A DNA stretch of 64,000 bases, from positions 1 to 64,000 of the forward strand of contig JABVXU010000319.1 of the NCBI GenBank assembly GCA_013365365.1, written 5' to 3'. How positions within the stretch are numbered: the stretch's first letter is position 1; each line of letters opens with the position of its first letter. A program made the position numbers and the translations under genes. Below the pieces are notes generated by a model. It had not been told where the DNA came from. It ran no database searches and saw only the letters and a list, made by a program, of their open reading frames with translations. Origin of the DNA: Cruorifilaria tuberocauda (lineage: Eukaryota; Nematoda; Chromadorea; Rhabditida; Onchocercidae). Shown here piece by piece: positions 50,587 through 64,000 of this stretch.

Positions 50587-53339
50587 AATATCAATAAATA
50601 ATGTATTTATGGACAAACAGTTATGGAACAAAACTGAATTGAACTAAAGTTATATTTTAATTAATTGTAGAAAGTTTCAATTTAGTTGGTCAAATCGCTG
50701 AGGTCAGAAATAAATCAAACGAACTAATAATAAAAAGTGATATGGTAAGTGAAAAAGAAACTGAAATAATGATCATGGCCAAGATACAGCCGTTATACAA
50801 GAATAAAAAATAGGAGTGATCTAACGGAACAATTGATAAATTGTAAGGCAAAACTTACTACTGTAGGTCACGACCCTTGCTCTTCAGTTTATTTGAACAA
50901 ACAAGGAACGTAGACGCTTATAATGTAACAACTCGACGGTTCGTCATAATCAATCATGTGAGCACACTTACAATTGTTTTTTTGTAACGTTCTTTCGTAT
51001 GTTAATCAGTACCGCTAATACTGCTTTTTTTTCTGATCGTAGATGGTCGGATAGCTGCTGACCGATTATTTGTGGAGTACTTCTACGTTTCAAATATTAA
51101 GCACTAGATCAATCTAATTTTACAGTATTTTGAAGACGAGCTCGTGCGAAACATAGAATGAGAAGATAATAAGAAGGATATTATAAATTTTATAATTATA
51201 AAATAAGAGAAACATATGAAATGAATTCATGGTTACGTAAAATTGTCAAAAAATTTCTTTTTAAGAATTCCTGTAAAAAAACTTTTTTAGAATTTTTGAA
51301 TCTCCTGGCAAAGAAATCAATCGTCTTGCTGACGTATTTATTTAATGTATTTATTTTTTAACTGCTATAGTACAAGTGAATAAATCTAGAAATTTTAGGA
51401 ATGAAAACTACCGTTTTAAAATTTGCTAACTTAAATTCTGAGTTAAAATTTGCCTAAGAACACTTCGCTTTCGCAATATTAACTTGATCCGCCCAACTTT
51501 GGTGCAAAATTTAAGTTAGCTAAACTTGTGCTATTAGAAAATAATTTCACGAAGTTGGTTAAAAATACTACTTATAAGTAATTTTAACTGTGCAAATGAA
51601 ACTAGAAACAGAAATAAAATTTCCGAAAATTCATTTCATTTTTTTCCGTTTGGTTAAATGGAACCATTAACACAATTTCATGATTTCTGTAATTTAATTT
51701 ATGTTATTAGTCAAGAACTACTGAATGTCGTGTTTCATATTTTCCAGGGAAACATGAAATTACCTAAAGGTATGCTTGAAGAATTGAATAGTTGAAATTT
51801 AAAGCTAAGATGATGATAAAAGTATTTTTAGCAAAAAGACATTGTCAAAATTACTTTTTCCAGATTTTAGAACTTAGCGTTAAAACTACTGTGCTGAAAT
51901 TCTCAAAAGCATCAAAATACAAACATTCGATAGACTTAGTCTTGACTTTTCACATGTTTGGCTGAAAATCATTCTTTGTTAGAAAGAACATTTGATGATT
52001 ATATATTCCATAAAATTCTTATAGCATTCTTATTTCTTATAAAATTGGATATGCAAGAAATAGTCTTCACAACATATCTTTTCTAAAAAATTTCAGCGAT
52101 CACAACTAAAGTATTCAGAAGTCAACATATTGAAAAATAGAACTCTTTTGATAGCTTTTAGATGCAACATTGTTTCTTCTGAATAGGATTAGTGGGAGAA
52201 TGAACAAAGATCTAATTAAACAAAAGATAACATGTGCAAAATAATAGTGACAATATAAAACATTAACAAAACTTTCATGAATATTTTATACACTAGCAAG
52301 AAGCACATGGTTCATTCTTTTTCTTTGTAAAATTCCTTTTTTTCTTAGAGCTGTTTTTCTAGAAATTGTTTGTGTTTTTCGCTGATTGAATTTTAGCAGA
52401 AAAAAGAATTTTTAATCGCTAAGAGCAAAAAGTACTTATGCGGGAAATTCGACTTTTTATAAAAATTTAGCTACGCCTATTCAAACTAGAACAGTTTGCA
52501 TTTGATGCTAGATAAAAATTTTTGAATAACCGAAATTTCTCACAACTTACTACATTTACAAACGGCCCTATTTCATCTTTCAATTTTCCTTACTTCCGAT
52601 TTATTTCGCATAATTTTATTGATGAAAGTTAGCTAGAATTTATTCTTCTTTATTGAGTCTCTAAAATGAGTAAAATCACCAAGTTGTATTCCAGTTCTTC
52701 CAATGAAGGACGAGACTCTCTCGAGAAATTTGAACATATTGAAGACGATTGAAAGATAATTTACTGAGAACTCCAACAATGAATTAGCTGAAGGCATCGC
52801 TGTAATTAAAATAGAAATGGAATAATCGCAAACATTTCAAAATTAAAAACTAAACAGAATTGAATAGTTGTCTAGAATGAAATGTTCAACATTTGTGTTT
52901 AAAAATTGTCAAGACCAATTCAATTTCGAACTTCACCCATTCTGAGTTTTAATCATGAAATATGCTTATAAGACTGCAAATATTAAATTACGATCACTTG
53001 AAAATATTCTGCAGAGGAATATTCTGATAAATTTTCTAATGAACGCATACTTTCATAACTTCAGGATTGATAAACAGTATAATTTAAATACAGTGTTAAA
53101 GGAAATGGAGACAAAAAATTGGCAAACTTTATCGAATTTTTGTGAATTGATATGAGGAGAGCTTAAAGGACAGTTAAAGAACAGTCGCTTTTCACACAAT
53201 TAATTTAATGATTGAGGGCTACTTCTGGAGATAAGTGTGTATTGATAGTGTTATTAAGTAAAATGCCATTTTAGACGTATCGGATTGCGAAAAGTGATGA
53301 AATACTCGAACGGTGAAGTGTTAGAAATCGAAAGAGGAA

Positions 53340-53364
53340 AAGAGAAGAGAGAGAGAGAGAGAGA
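53340..53364. repeat. GA microsatellite
   Basis: A purine run of alternating GA, slightly interrupted, continuing into GAAAAGAGG. A simple sequence with no coding meaning. Confidence 0.85.
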
Positions 53365-55619
53365 AAAGAGGACATTCATCTGATAATGACATAAAGAGTT
53401 TATGTGTATGTGAAGTGTTTTGACGTGAACTCTTGTATAAGTTACAAAAGGTTTCCAAAATTAATTTTAGTTGTGTGGTTAAATTTAAGTGCAACTGGAA
53501 TTTATTCAATTTTATTTCACATTCAGGAATCATCAATTCTTCATCAATCTGAACTACATATTTGACTGGAAATTGAAAAGAAATGGTAGAACTGTTTTAA
53601 CAATTTAATTTCAATTCAATGCGTCAATGAAGTTAGGTCAATCTCTTTTAACTATTGAGGATGCTTACTTCAGGAAATTTTGTTATTCTGCAGACTTAAA
53701 GAACCCATTATCACTATATTCTTTATCCAATTTTTAAAAATGTTGCAAATAAGAGAGGAGAAATTTTTTAAATTCACTTATGACCTGAATTTTATGAAGA
53801 CCGCACCATTTGAGAAAGTAAATGAAGGTTATATTTTCAAAAGACTTGAAGGGAATGTAATGTGTTTATTCATAATTACATACATAAAAAGTCTTCAAGT
53901 AAAGTAAATTGCATCATTTAAAAAAAAATTAGTATAAATAGCTTTTATCAGAATCATTTTTTAGGAATTCGAAACATACACAGGTTTTCAAAATTATAGT
54001 ACTAAGTATTAATTCATCTGCGGAAATCTCAACGAACCACATCGAGGAGATATTGGAATTGAAAGACTAAACTGTTGACATTGGGAATAGGAGTGATTTC
54101 CGTAATTCATGCTGCATTGCGGAAACTTCTCGATCATAATGTCGATGTGGCAAAAAACACTTTGAAAGAGTCATTTTATTCAAAGAAAAAATCTATAAGT
54201 GTAAAAGAAGAAATAAGGATATATGATAAGCTATTTTAGAAAATTGACTATTTTGCACTATTCCTGTACAACATTTCAATACATTTAATAATTGAAGTTT
54301 TGAAGATGGGAATAATTTTCTCTTGGATAATTTCTAAAAAAAGTTTTAAATTAATAAAAAATATGAATCTTAATTCACCACTGCATATCCTAGTTGAAAA
54401 AAGAGTCTAAGATGAAAGGGAGGACGTTATTTTGATTGGGAATAGAACTAAAGTTAGGAAATATTATTTTCAGTAGTCCATTACATCCTAAGAAATTAAA
54501 AGAAGTTACAGGCTGGAAAGGAGTTTCAGAATACAACCGGAATGGATACTAGCTTTACTGCTAGGTTTATTACATTTCACAGCGGTATGACGAGTGCGAT
54601 GGAATAGCTGTCTGACTGACGGTAATTCACAACCTGTCGTTTAATATCTACTTTAATTTCATAATTCAATTATCACTATTTTAATTTCTGATGTCACATC
54701 AAGTAAATCACTTTGAATTGTGGTTTAATTTTCAATTTTACTACCATTTCAAATACAGCGATACATATTAAAATTTCTGAATGTATTTTAATAATTCAAG
54801 ATTAGTCTTTTTTATAAAAACGCTTGATGGTCATGTCAGTATAAGTATAATAACCGAATTTATCATTGCTATTCGATTATTCAAATTGAGCTCTTTTGCT
54901 GGATGATAATGCTGCAAACGAAAACATTCCTGACCAATATTAACAAAAAGATGAGAATTGAATCCCTTGCGATATTTGTTTAGTTAAGTTAAACATTAAA
55001 TTCCGGGCTCTTCGTTAAGCAAGCCAATAAAGCTTCTTCTAGTTTTGACTTAATGAAATTATTTCTATCCTTTTCAATTTTATCGCGCTGTTGCTAAATA
55101 ATATCGATATATTTGAACATAATAAGCCTTCCAAATTTACATGGAAATTCACTGAATCATCTTATTTAACTTGCATGTTGCTAATAGTAGTAATAAGTAT
55201 TAGGATGAATCATCTCTATTATCTCTAATGGACAAATTTTTTGTTTTTATAAGTCATATACTTGTCCTGATACTTATCCCTTTGGAGGAAATATTATTAG
55301 TTCTTAAGAAAATGCAAATATTGTTTTATCGAGAACAAGTTAATTTTATAAATTGCCGCTTTCTGACTATCCTCATTTCATGATCATTATCATTATCGTC
55401 CTCATGATTGTATAACTATAATAATCAACACAGCATATCTGTTTTTTTCAGAACTGATTAAATTTCAAGTAATTTTTTTGCAGTTTCTAGTTCCATGAAT
55501 GAGTGTGTGGATCACAATGAAGTAAAGAGATATGAATAAGTGGTAAGATAATATTACCGTATCTAATATAGCTTCACATTACCTAATTAGCTTGAAACAG
55601 AAGTAGGAAAATTTGGTTG

Positions 55620-55800
55620 GGGAGGGATTAGAGGAGATGGGTGGGGTTGAAAAGAATTAAATTAAATTCGTTCGGTAACGGTCCTCTCACGCGTTCCCTT
55701 CCTCTTCCATCGTAGCGCCAACCCTGTCACGCCCATCCCATCCTTCCGCATATTCTCCTGTTCCCATAGTCTTCTGTTCATTCCCGAACCGCTAAGCTTA
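55620..55800 (+). promoter_or_regulatory. GC-richer pyrimidine block upstream of netrin start
   Basis: About 180 bases ending some 155 bases before the netrin ATG. They begin with a G-rich stretch (55619-55650) and continue with a C/T-rich stretch (55680-55775) containing CACGCGTTCCC and CCATCCCATCC. The composition stands out sharply from the AT-rich surroundings and the block is not part of a readable exon. Position suggests a core promoter or 5' untranslated region; inferred only. Confidence 0.4.
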
Positions 55801-55956
55801 TCATTGCTCTTTCCATTTATAGAAGCTTAGAAGCCTACGCCATCCCTAAAGTTACCTGAAATGCTATCTTAATTATTCAATCCAACTGAAGCCATCAAGT
55901 TGCTACGCATTTCATCCATTGCTCACCTATATGCAACTGACAATATCTGCATTGAA

Positions 55957-58900
55957 ATGTATTTACTACTAACTATCGTAATTATTTTCTTACCACGAAT
56001 ATGTCATATTTGGGCCGCTTATTTCTCACAGTTTTCACTTCGAGAACCAGAATATGATCCCTGTTATGACACTGCCGGACGCCCTATTCGTTGCGTTCCG
56101 GATTTCATTAACGCTGCATTCGGCAAACCAGTCACTGCATCCAGCACGTGTGGACAGTCTGGACCATCAAGGTGAATCGCGTATTTTTGTTAATATTGTT
56201 AAATGCAAATTTCAGTTTTCCTGTAATCATCAGAAAATTTCATATTTATCATGATTTTCATAAATCCACCAATGCTTTAGCTCTAAAGACAGTCTTATTA
56301 TAAAGATATATAAAATGTATAATGTTCTCAATTAAAATTATTAAAAAGTCAGTGATGCCAATTTCATTTATTGTGTTCAGAGCTGATCAAACTTAATTTC
56401 ATCAGTTTTATTAACATTTTGTCTTTCGTGAAAATTACGTTTTTATTTCAAATATTAATCTCGAATGTTGCCTTTGAAACAATATATGGGAAGAATGAGA
56501 GTTCAACTTACACCTGACTTTTCTATGTGAAATATACCGGACATTATCAATAAACAATAACAGACTTCGCTTATGGAATTTGTTGCTTAATTACAGCAAT
56601 TTTATGCAAAATTTTCTAAGCTAGAAATCAATTTTTTTTTCTTGCTAATGTGTCAGTTTTATAATAAAACTTCTGAAATATAATGAGATTCTTCAATTTT
56701 TAATTAGTTTTGAGACAAATGGCTTTTTCAAGAACTTTTTATTTCAGCAAAGAGTTGGTTTACTAAATAACGATTCAATACGATAAAATTTTTCATTGCA
56801 TATTTAAATACTAATAGAAAAATATTCTGCATAATTATGAGCAGAAAGTGAGGTTAATAAAATTTTGTGGAGAATATTTTTGGAATTTATTCGAGGTATA
56901 ATTGCAATATGAAAAAAGGCATTAGAAAATCAATTTAAATATAAAATTTTATACTTTTATTAGGTTACCTAAAAATGTAATTTATGATCTAATTTTTAAT
57001 TCAAATGTTGAAAAACTTATACAAGTAGTCATAGCAAAGGCCGTTAATCGCGAAAAGCTATTACGAGAATATGACTTAAGTGAGATCTCTAAATAGATCT
57101 AAATATATCATTTGCATTTAGTGAATTGGCTACATGACTTTGTGCTTTTGGATAGTTCCGGTAAACTGACAATTTGAAGAATTGTCTTTACTAATATATT
57201 TCAAACACCATTTAAGTCCATTATTATATAAAACAAGTTTTCGGTGGCAAAATTTTTCGAAGGAAATCGTGAAATTAAAAGATAAATTGTTTGCAATAAA
57301 AAATTTTAGATAAACAGTAAGAAGCGGAATTTCATTTCTTGGTTATGAGTGATAATGACTTATTTAATAAAAGTGGAATTTCTAAAAGTTTTTTACCTTT
57401 AAAAAATGGCCTTAGGAGATGGCGAAAATGTTTTCGGTTAGAAAAAGTTTGATAAACTAATTTGCCAAAATTTAACTAAAATTAATGAAACTGCGAAAGA
57501 TTTTATCCGAAGTCAATACGGATTTAACGATAGTTCTTAAAATAAATCTTAAGTGACTTAGGCAAATAGTTTAATTTTCCGGAATTACTTGTACATTGAA
57601 CCTTAAACATGTTCACGCTTAGAAGCCTTTGGATTGTTATTTATAACATTGTTCAGTGTAAGAATAAAATAATGGTGTAGTATGGTATTCCTTGCCATAT
57701 AAAAACAGGAAAGAGGTTGTTGAGTTGACGACAATGATGAGGTCAGTTTCCTGATGACATTTTTATAATAGGATTTATAGAAGAGGGATGAGCTATATGT
57801 TGCTTTACCTTTGCTTAGGATTACACTATTTATTAATTTTCTTCTTCATAGCTACCAGAAAATTTTATTCCTAATAAATTTGCATATTGAATAATAAATT
57901 TCTGCTGCTTTGAAAAAAGTTTTTGAATTGAAAATCAATTTCATTTGTATTATGCTTGGTTTCACCGTACTAAGAAAAAAGTGTAAGTTTTGCAAATTCG
58001 AATGAAATGAGCGTTCGAATAAATTTTACACTACAGTATAATAATAATTAGTCAGATCATGGCGTGTTGGATTATTGAGAATATGCTTTTGATAACAGCA
58101 AAATTCTATCTGATTTCTTAATTGGATTCGTATTTTTTAAGCTCAAATGTTTAAAAAATTAACTGTTGTATATAAACAAAATGAGGAAAAGTTGTTTCTC
58201 ATGAAATTCATAAAATAAGTGAAATGAAGTAAGAACATTGTTCAGATACTGTACACTCCGCGAGAATGCGATGGGAGCGATGGAAGAAGTGTGCAATATT
58301 TGCGATGCGAGTAGCAAATCTCGGTCTCATCCAGCTTCTCATTTGACCGATTTGAATAATTTACAAAATCTGACCTGTTGGATGTCAGAACCAAGCACCG
58401 AATATCCACATAATGTGACGTTAACTTTATCACTGGGGAAAAAGTACGAACTAACCTATATATCGGTGCAATTTTGCAACCGTCTTGCTGACTCCATGGC
58501 TTTTTACAAATCAGTGGATTTTGGGAAAACTTGGATGCCATTCCAGTTTTATTCAACAGAGTGTCAAAAGATCTATGATCATAGTCCAAGCATTAAGATT
58601 AGTAAACATAATGAGCAGGTATTGTGCCAAATTTCAATACATAGATAAAAATTGTTTCATTATATATACTATCAAACATTGTTGTTTGTCAGTTTATTAA
58701 CTCTTAATTTCAATTATCATGTTGACTCATTTCATCATTTTATTAATTACTCACTTAATAATACAGGAAGCATTATGTACTAATACTCATGCATTGACCT
58801 CAGTACCGAACCGGGTAGCCTTTGCGACATTGGAAGGTCGTCCATCAGCATTTGAATTTGAACACTCACCTATATTACAAGACTGGGTGACTGCTACTGA

Positions 58901-61900
58901 TATTCGCGTCATTTTTAATCGGCTCAGTCCTGATCAGGTAAAATTTTCCTTATAATAATCTGCGAATATTTCTACATGTTCATTTGTTAGCAAAATGTTT
59001 CGTAGTACTTACAATGTCTGAACTATCTATTTATACAAAATTCCCCGATCTTTTGATATTCAAAAAAATTTTTAATGAGCTAAAAATGAACAAGTTAGAA
59101 GCTAACATCTCACTTATTATCCTTGAACTGGTTTATTGTTATCAAAAATCTTCCATCAGAATCGCTCATTTCAGCTTGGCTAAATTCGAACGATTTTTTG
59201 ATTATAGTGTAATTTAGGCTGAATTATACGGCTTAACAAATGAAATAGGAGTAAACATAACTGATATGGACCAGTTGAAGCAGCGTTATTATTACTCAGT
59301 GGGTGAGCTAGCTGTCGGTGGTCGTTGCAAATGCAACGGTCATGCTTCCAGGTTTGATCATTGTAAATGATTTGAAGAAAAATCGAGGTTAACTTAAGAT
59401 CCATCGTTTTGAGAAGTGTCAAGTAACTTTTCATAAGTGTGATTAAATTGAAAAATTCTCCAACCAAGAATTTGAATCCAATTCAAAAAATTATCTGCAT
59501 AGTGTGAGTTGTTTTAAGGTGCATATTGGATAAAACAGGCAATTACATTTGTGACTGCAAGCACAATACAGCTGGTGCTGATTGTGAGCGCTGCAAAACG
59601 TTTCACTTGGACCGCCCGTGGGGTCGCGCTACCTCGGAAAATGCCAACCACTGCGTCGGTAAATCATTTCTTTAGTTTTTTCTGACGAGGCGACAATGGA
59701 CACATTTTTGACAGAATTTTGTGAAACGTTTTGGAAGCGACGAAGATATGAGCAATCTCTTTGAAATTTAATTTGCACGAAATTAAAATTGAAAAAAATT
59801 CAAATTCACGAGGAGGATTCTCAATACGTACTTGGTCAAAATAATTAAATTGCTATAAAATCAAATTTTTTAAGTCTTCATAAACTAACAAAATTTCATA
59901 TTATGGTAATTCATTGTTACCTCTATAAGCAGAGATTGTAATTAAAAGATTTGTTGAACTAAAAGGTTCGAAGATTAACAATAATACTCTTTACCATAAT
60001 TATGAATCCTAAAATTCTTTGCGTAACAAATATCATATATACAAATATGACAATATCATAATATTTTCATGATGGTAAGCTAAGATCCGTTTTTCCTGCA
60101 GATTTCCATCTATCTGTTAATAAGATTATTCTAACAACGTTGCCATAAAATGAAATCTTTAAGTGTTGATTAATTCGTTAGCACACTAATAATTGAATGA
60201 TTGGGCGGCATTTTTGTGAGTGATTGGCGGTCCTTCAGGAAGAGGAAGAAAAATACTGGGTTAAGATGATGCTGATAGAATGCTTATACTAATGCCACTT
60301 CAGTCGAAAACAATACGTATTTGGAGATGGTCATCGGCGGTACAATCATCATTACCACCCTTTTCTCCCATCTGTTTCTTTCGAACGAATTATGCTCGCA
60401 AAAATCTTATCTAAAAAAATTGACACAGTTTTGAAACTATAAAGAAATTATTACTAAACCATTTTTGAAATATCATTTTCAAATGGCAAAAAGGATAATG
60501 AGCAGAGCCAATGATATTATGTTTAAATAATTTGCTCAATTTTAAAATTGTCTAAAAAAGTTTTTCCTTTTATCATATTTACTTTCTTGCAACAGTCGGT
60601 ACGAAATCAATTAGTCAAAATTTCAGTTTCTTTGAAAAATATAAATTTCCAAGGGATTTATTGAAGACATAAAGAAAAAATAATTTCTAAACTCTTTAGA
60701 GATATATAATCGAGGAAATGATTAACCTAAAAAAATCTAATGCTACTATCAAGCTAGTAGCAGAATAAGCGGAATTTGTAGAGGTTATCAAACCTCTCGT
60801 TCTTCTTTTTTTGATGTATGAAATTTTGGAATTCAGAAAATTTGCTAAATAATCATGCGACCAAAATAGCATTCAGTAGGTCACCAGTAGACGAAAAAGT
60901 ACTCACGCGCTGATGAAAGTCGCATATTAGAAGCTCAAACAAATGTGAAATATTTTCAAAAAAAATTTGGAAAGTAACCTTTGACCACAAACAGTTTTCA
61001 TAGTTAAAATATTAGCATAGCGTTTCTCTTAACACATTTTGAGACAAACATCTGCTCTTGATATTTGCATAATTTGTCCGAGCAAATTAATCAACAAAAA
61101 TATAATTTTCAAAATTTTTCATCTTGATTTTATATGATATGATTGAATAAGCAACACATCGTTAAGGCTTTTTCACTTAAAGATTAAAGATTAATGTGAC
61201 TTCCGGATCTTTCGATATAACTACAAGTGAATAAATTTGAAACTAGAAATTTTAGGCTCTAAAAACATCTGATGAAATTGAAATTTCAGCTTGTAACTGT
61301 AATCTACACGCGAAACGATGTCGATTTAATATGGAATTGTATCGGCTGAGTGGTAATAAGAGTGGCGGTGTTTGTATTAATTGCAAACATAACACAGCTG
61401 GTCGTAACTGCCATTATTGTAAACCAGGATACTTTCGAGATCTGACAAAATCAATAACACATCGAAAAGCTTGTAAAGGTATTTTTTATGACAAAAATTA
61501 GTTCTCAATGGATAATGCTAACGATAGCGATCAATAATTCAAATAACTTCATTAAATTTATCTGTTAAATTTGATTGAGTAATAAGTCGTTAAGTTCAAA
61601 TTCTAAATGTTCCATTAAACGAGAAGTTTGCATTATGAGCATAGTAAAATGTTTATTAACTTTGTCATTCTATTGCTTATTCTCATTGAATTGAGGCTTG
61701 GAGCATTCTCTTGTACAAACAAATAAAAGAAATATTCATTTTGCCTTGGCCGTCTATTTTTTGCATTTTATCGAAGCTAAGCTAACTCAATTTCATTTTA
61801 TCTTCCTAAAGAAATGAGCTTTTATGAATTCAGCCTCAATAAACTAGCGAGGAGGGGAGATCTTAAGAGTTCGGGGAAGTAGGGAGATAATACAGCGAAT

Positions 61901-63386
61901 GAAGGAATCACAGAAAGAGTTCCGGTCAATTTTAAACTGGGTTTCAATTTCCGTGCCGGTTCTCAATGACGGAAATAGCTAAAATTGCCATCAGCCAACG
62001 TTTCAATATTTTACGTATTATCTTTAAATTGAATCAATTCATGATATTTATTATATTCTGTCAAAGAGCAATCTTCTGTCTTGCAGAATTTCAATCATTA
62101 TTTCTGAAATTTCGATTTCAAAGGAAGTTTACACTTATAATAGCGCTATTCTTTTTCCTTATAATCAATACAAAGTATTATGCTTGAAGGTGGTTGAAAA
62201 TCATCTTCACACATAGGAATATGTAAAAAAGACAAGTACTGAACTGTTTCGTCGCAAATGAAAATTGGTTAGGGAAGGTGTGAATCTAAAATCAATGAGA
62301 TGAATGTCAATAAAATGATATATCTTTATATCTGTTTTCAAACGAACTATATTATCCCTATGGAAATTAGATGAATGAATCAAAAGATAATAACATCTAC
62401 ATCATTCAGTTTCGAAATGAGAAACAAACTACATTTACGTGAAAACAAGTCTAATAATTAGCAATGCATGTATTACTTTCAGTATGCAAATTCTCGTTCA
62501 CTTCTTACATTCATAATCGACCTTTAAGTATGTTATTTATGACCAGCCAGTATTAGTTAAATGCATTAGCAATTCATTTTCCCACACATTCTACTTATGG
62601 GTTTTTATGGGTTTTTAATTCAAGAACTCTCTTCTACCCTTAATAGAATAAGCAGATTAATGGATGAAGAAACGGACACATGAATATATTTCATAATGAT
62701 ATGCACAAAATTTCAAGTTATGGTCTATAAAATATATTATTTGAAACATTTATAGAAATGTGACGTCGCGTGCTAGTTTCTGCTCAATTAATCATTATTG
62801 ATAAATAGTTAAATTATAACAGCTGTCGAATGTTCAGAACTGTTGAGCTGAATGATGTTACCATCAGAGCTAGACAAATTGCTTAACTTATCGAATGATT
62901 ACATCTGACCTTACACCTTTTCATGTTGTAATATCTTCTATTAAACATATGTTGGAATTTGTAATTACATTAGAATTTTATTCATTTGGGGACCACAATC
63001 CAGGTTTTACAAATTGTAATCCACCAGCTGAAATTTATGGGCAGCAAGCAAAAAGTTAAGAGTAAATGTGGTCAGATGGTATAGAAAGAGGATTGAAAAT
63101 TTGAAAGAATGAATTTGGTACCCTGAACTTAAATATCAGTGGACAGTAGATGAAGGTTACTTTAACTCAATTCATCCACATCTTAGGAAAATGAATTGGG
63201 TAAAACTGGAGTGATTTTTAATTTTGGAAATTGCAGCATGTAATTGTCATCCTGTTGGCTCACTTTCCCGAAGTTGCAATCAAAGCAGTGGACAATGTAT
63301 CTGCAAGGATGGTGTCACCGGTTTGACCTGCAATCAATGTTCAAAGGGATATGAGCAAAGTCGTTCGCCGCTCCACCCATGCATTC
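55957..63386 (+). CDS. unc-6: Netrin (UNC-6 ortholog), 3' end outside window
   Basis: Secreted laminin-related guidance cue that steers axons and cells along the dorsoventral axis through UNC-40/DCC and UNC-5 receptors. Exons: 55957-56171, 58246-58618, 58767-58937, 59218-59351, 59519-59658, 61290-61478, 63237-63386. Phases join throughout, giving 457 codons so far, with a donor GTAATT at 63387. [20 protein letters not shown] is the signal peptide, followed by [16 protein letters not shown]. The laminin N-terminal domain (about residues 21-287) carries family blocks [46 protein letters not shown] and [20 protein letters not shown]. Three laminin-EGF repeats follow: [11 protein letters not shown] (288-344), [14 protein letters not shown] (345-407) and [20 protein letters not shown] (408-457). 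The C-terminal NTR module is not in the window. The ATG at 55957 is the only one placed directly before a signal peptide. The similarity to nematode UNC-6 is close along the whole length. Confidence 0.98.
56172..58245 (+). other. Netrin intron 1
   Basis: A 2.1-kb AT-rich intron from GTGAAT to TGTTCAG. No nested gene or structured element recognised. Confidence 0.8.
59659..61289 (+). other. Netrin intron 5 with a GC-richer island
   Basis: A 1.6-kb intron between the first and second EGF repeats. Around 60210-60390 the base composition rises and two plus-strand frames stay open for 35-45 codons, but neither resembles a netrin segment or a recognised protein. It may be a conserved intronic regulatory element. 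Confidence 0.6.
61479..63236 (+). other. Netrin intron 6 with a purine-rich island
   Basis: A 1.8-kb intron between the second and third EGF repeats. A purine-rich, GC-elevated block lies at about 61845-61965, and a short 10-base tandem duplication (ATGGGTTTTT) occurs near 62597-62616. No exon was recognised. Confidence 0.6.
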
Positions 63387-64000
63387 GTAATTTTTATCAT
63401 TGGCTGTTACAATATTCGCTTTACTATTGCTTGAGCTTCCATTTCAAAATTCTTGCTACGCTAGGGAAAAGCGTAACAAATATTTCGCATCTCACCATCA
63501 ATCTTAGGGTTCTCTTTTAAGGAACGATGCAAATGATGAAATGTCAATAGATGATTTTCGTTTATCACTTCGCATTTCTATCACTCACATTTCTCTCTAC
63601 TTCGTTACAATTCAAGCGGAGAAAAAAAAACATTTATTTAATGGCAAATTACCTCAAGGGATAAGAGAGAATACTATACCAGAAAGAAAGCAATATGCCG
63701 ATAAATTCATTTTGATAAATTGCTATGGTGTGCTAATCAGTTGAAGGGTAAGTTCGGAAACGGAGAAGAAAGAGGAATAGACGAAGGATCAGCTGTTGAA
63801 AGGATGGTGCGGAATCGTCTTACCGTCTCTGCGAATTATTCTTTTAACCGAAGGGAAGAAAGGGTTGGAAATTGTTTCGACCCTATCCAATTCCACGCAG
63901 TTGAATATGTCACTCAACACGAAAAACTCATGCAGCGAACCTGATTTATATTCGGAAATGGTTCTCAGCCATCGCTTCACTTTTTTCCATCTTTTCCCTT
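63387..64000 (+). other. Netrin intron 7 (continues past window edge)
   Basis: Starts with GTAATT after the third EGF repeat. None of the open frames here resembles the NTR-module linker expected next, so the following exon is taken to lie outside the window. Bases 63740-63900 are richer in GC than the rest. Confidence 0.55.

Larger units (their letters stand above)
45060..55900. other. 10.8-kb gene-poor region between divergent adaptor and netrin genes
   Basis: AT-rich DNA that must hold the promoters of both flanking genes. It contains the TG microsatellite near 46.6 kb, a tandem repeat at 47469-47526, a GA run near 53340-53364 and an open frame at 50308-50586. An ankyrin-like degenerate stretch lies near 54060-54420 and a GC-rich block at 55620-55800. 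No protein family was recognised with confidence. Confidence 0.55.

Noticed and set aside
58242..58589. 115-codon antisense ORF under netrin exon 2
   Set aside because: The sense strand encodes an unmistakable netrin segment; this frame is its shadow.
63541..63744. Possible netrin NTR-module exon in the last 500 bases
   Set aside because: None of the frames shows the expected linker or the Cys pattern of the module, and no acceptor fits phase 1.
1..64000. tRNA, rRNA, spliced-leader RNA or CRISPR features
   Set aside because: No A/B-box pair, rRNA core, spliced-leader sequence or regularly spaced repeats were seen by eye; a covariance-model scan could still find a missed small RNA.

Overview
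The window is AT-rich eukaryotic DNA carrying genes cut into many small exons with GT...TTTCAG-type nematode splice sites. The proteins (netrin/UNC-6, a nematode-type chemoreceptor-like GPCR, a plasma-membrane-type Na+/H+ exchanger) point to a nematode. A decayed, intron-free piece of a bacterial MHS-type transporter lies between two nematode genes. That is best explained as an old Wolbachia-to-nucleus transfer, so a filarial nematode (Onchocercidae) is the most likely source. The species cannot be named from the window.

Layout. (1) 24-3206, minus: Na+/H+ exchanger; its 3' end lies beyond the left edge. (2) 3.3-9.5 kb: gene-poor spacer. (3) 9537-12596, plus: PLD3/PLD4-like gene with intact splice sites but at least four single-base frame breaks and damage at both HKD motifs, so a likely recent pseudogene. 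(4) 12.6-24.0 kb: large gene-poor stretch with a few exon-like islands. (5) 24078-32416, plus: seven-helix receptor in eight exons with two long introns; these hold antisense ORFs and a long hairpin. (6) about 33.99-34.79 kb: the bacterial-type transporter remnant, sitting between the converging 3' ends of the receptor and the next gene. (7) 37211-45052, minus: a 30-exon ANKS1/Odin-like adaptor (ankyrin-SAM-SAM-PTB). Its model closes in frame at 1283 residues. One 56-bp exon segment has a diverged copy in the following intron, flanked by usable splice sites. (8) 45-55.9 kb: gene-poor, with a long TG microsatellite. (9) 55957 to beyond the right edge, plus: netrin (unc-6 ortholog). The first seven exons cover the signal peptide, laminin N-terminal domain and three laminin-EGF repeats; the C-terminal netrin module lies outside the window.

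The genes are independent transcription units; nothing suggests an operon. No CRISPR array, rRNA, tRNA or spliced-leader gene was seen. Exon limits were read by eye from splice signals, phase and family conservation, and have no transcript support.
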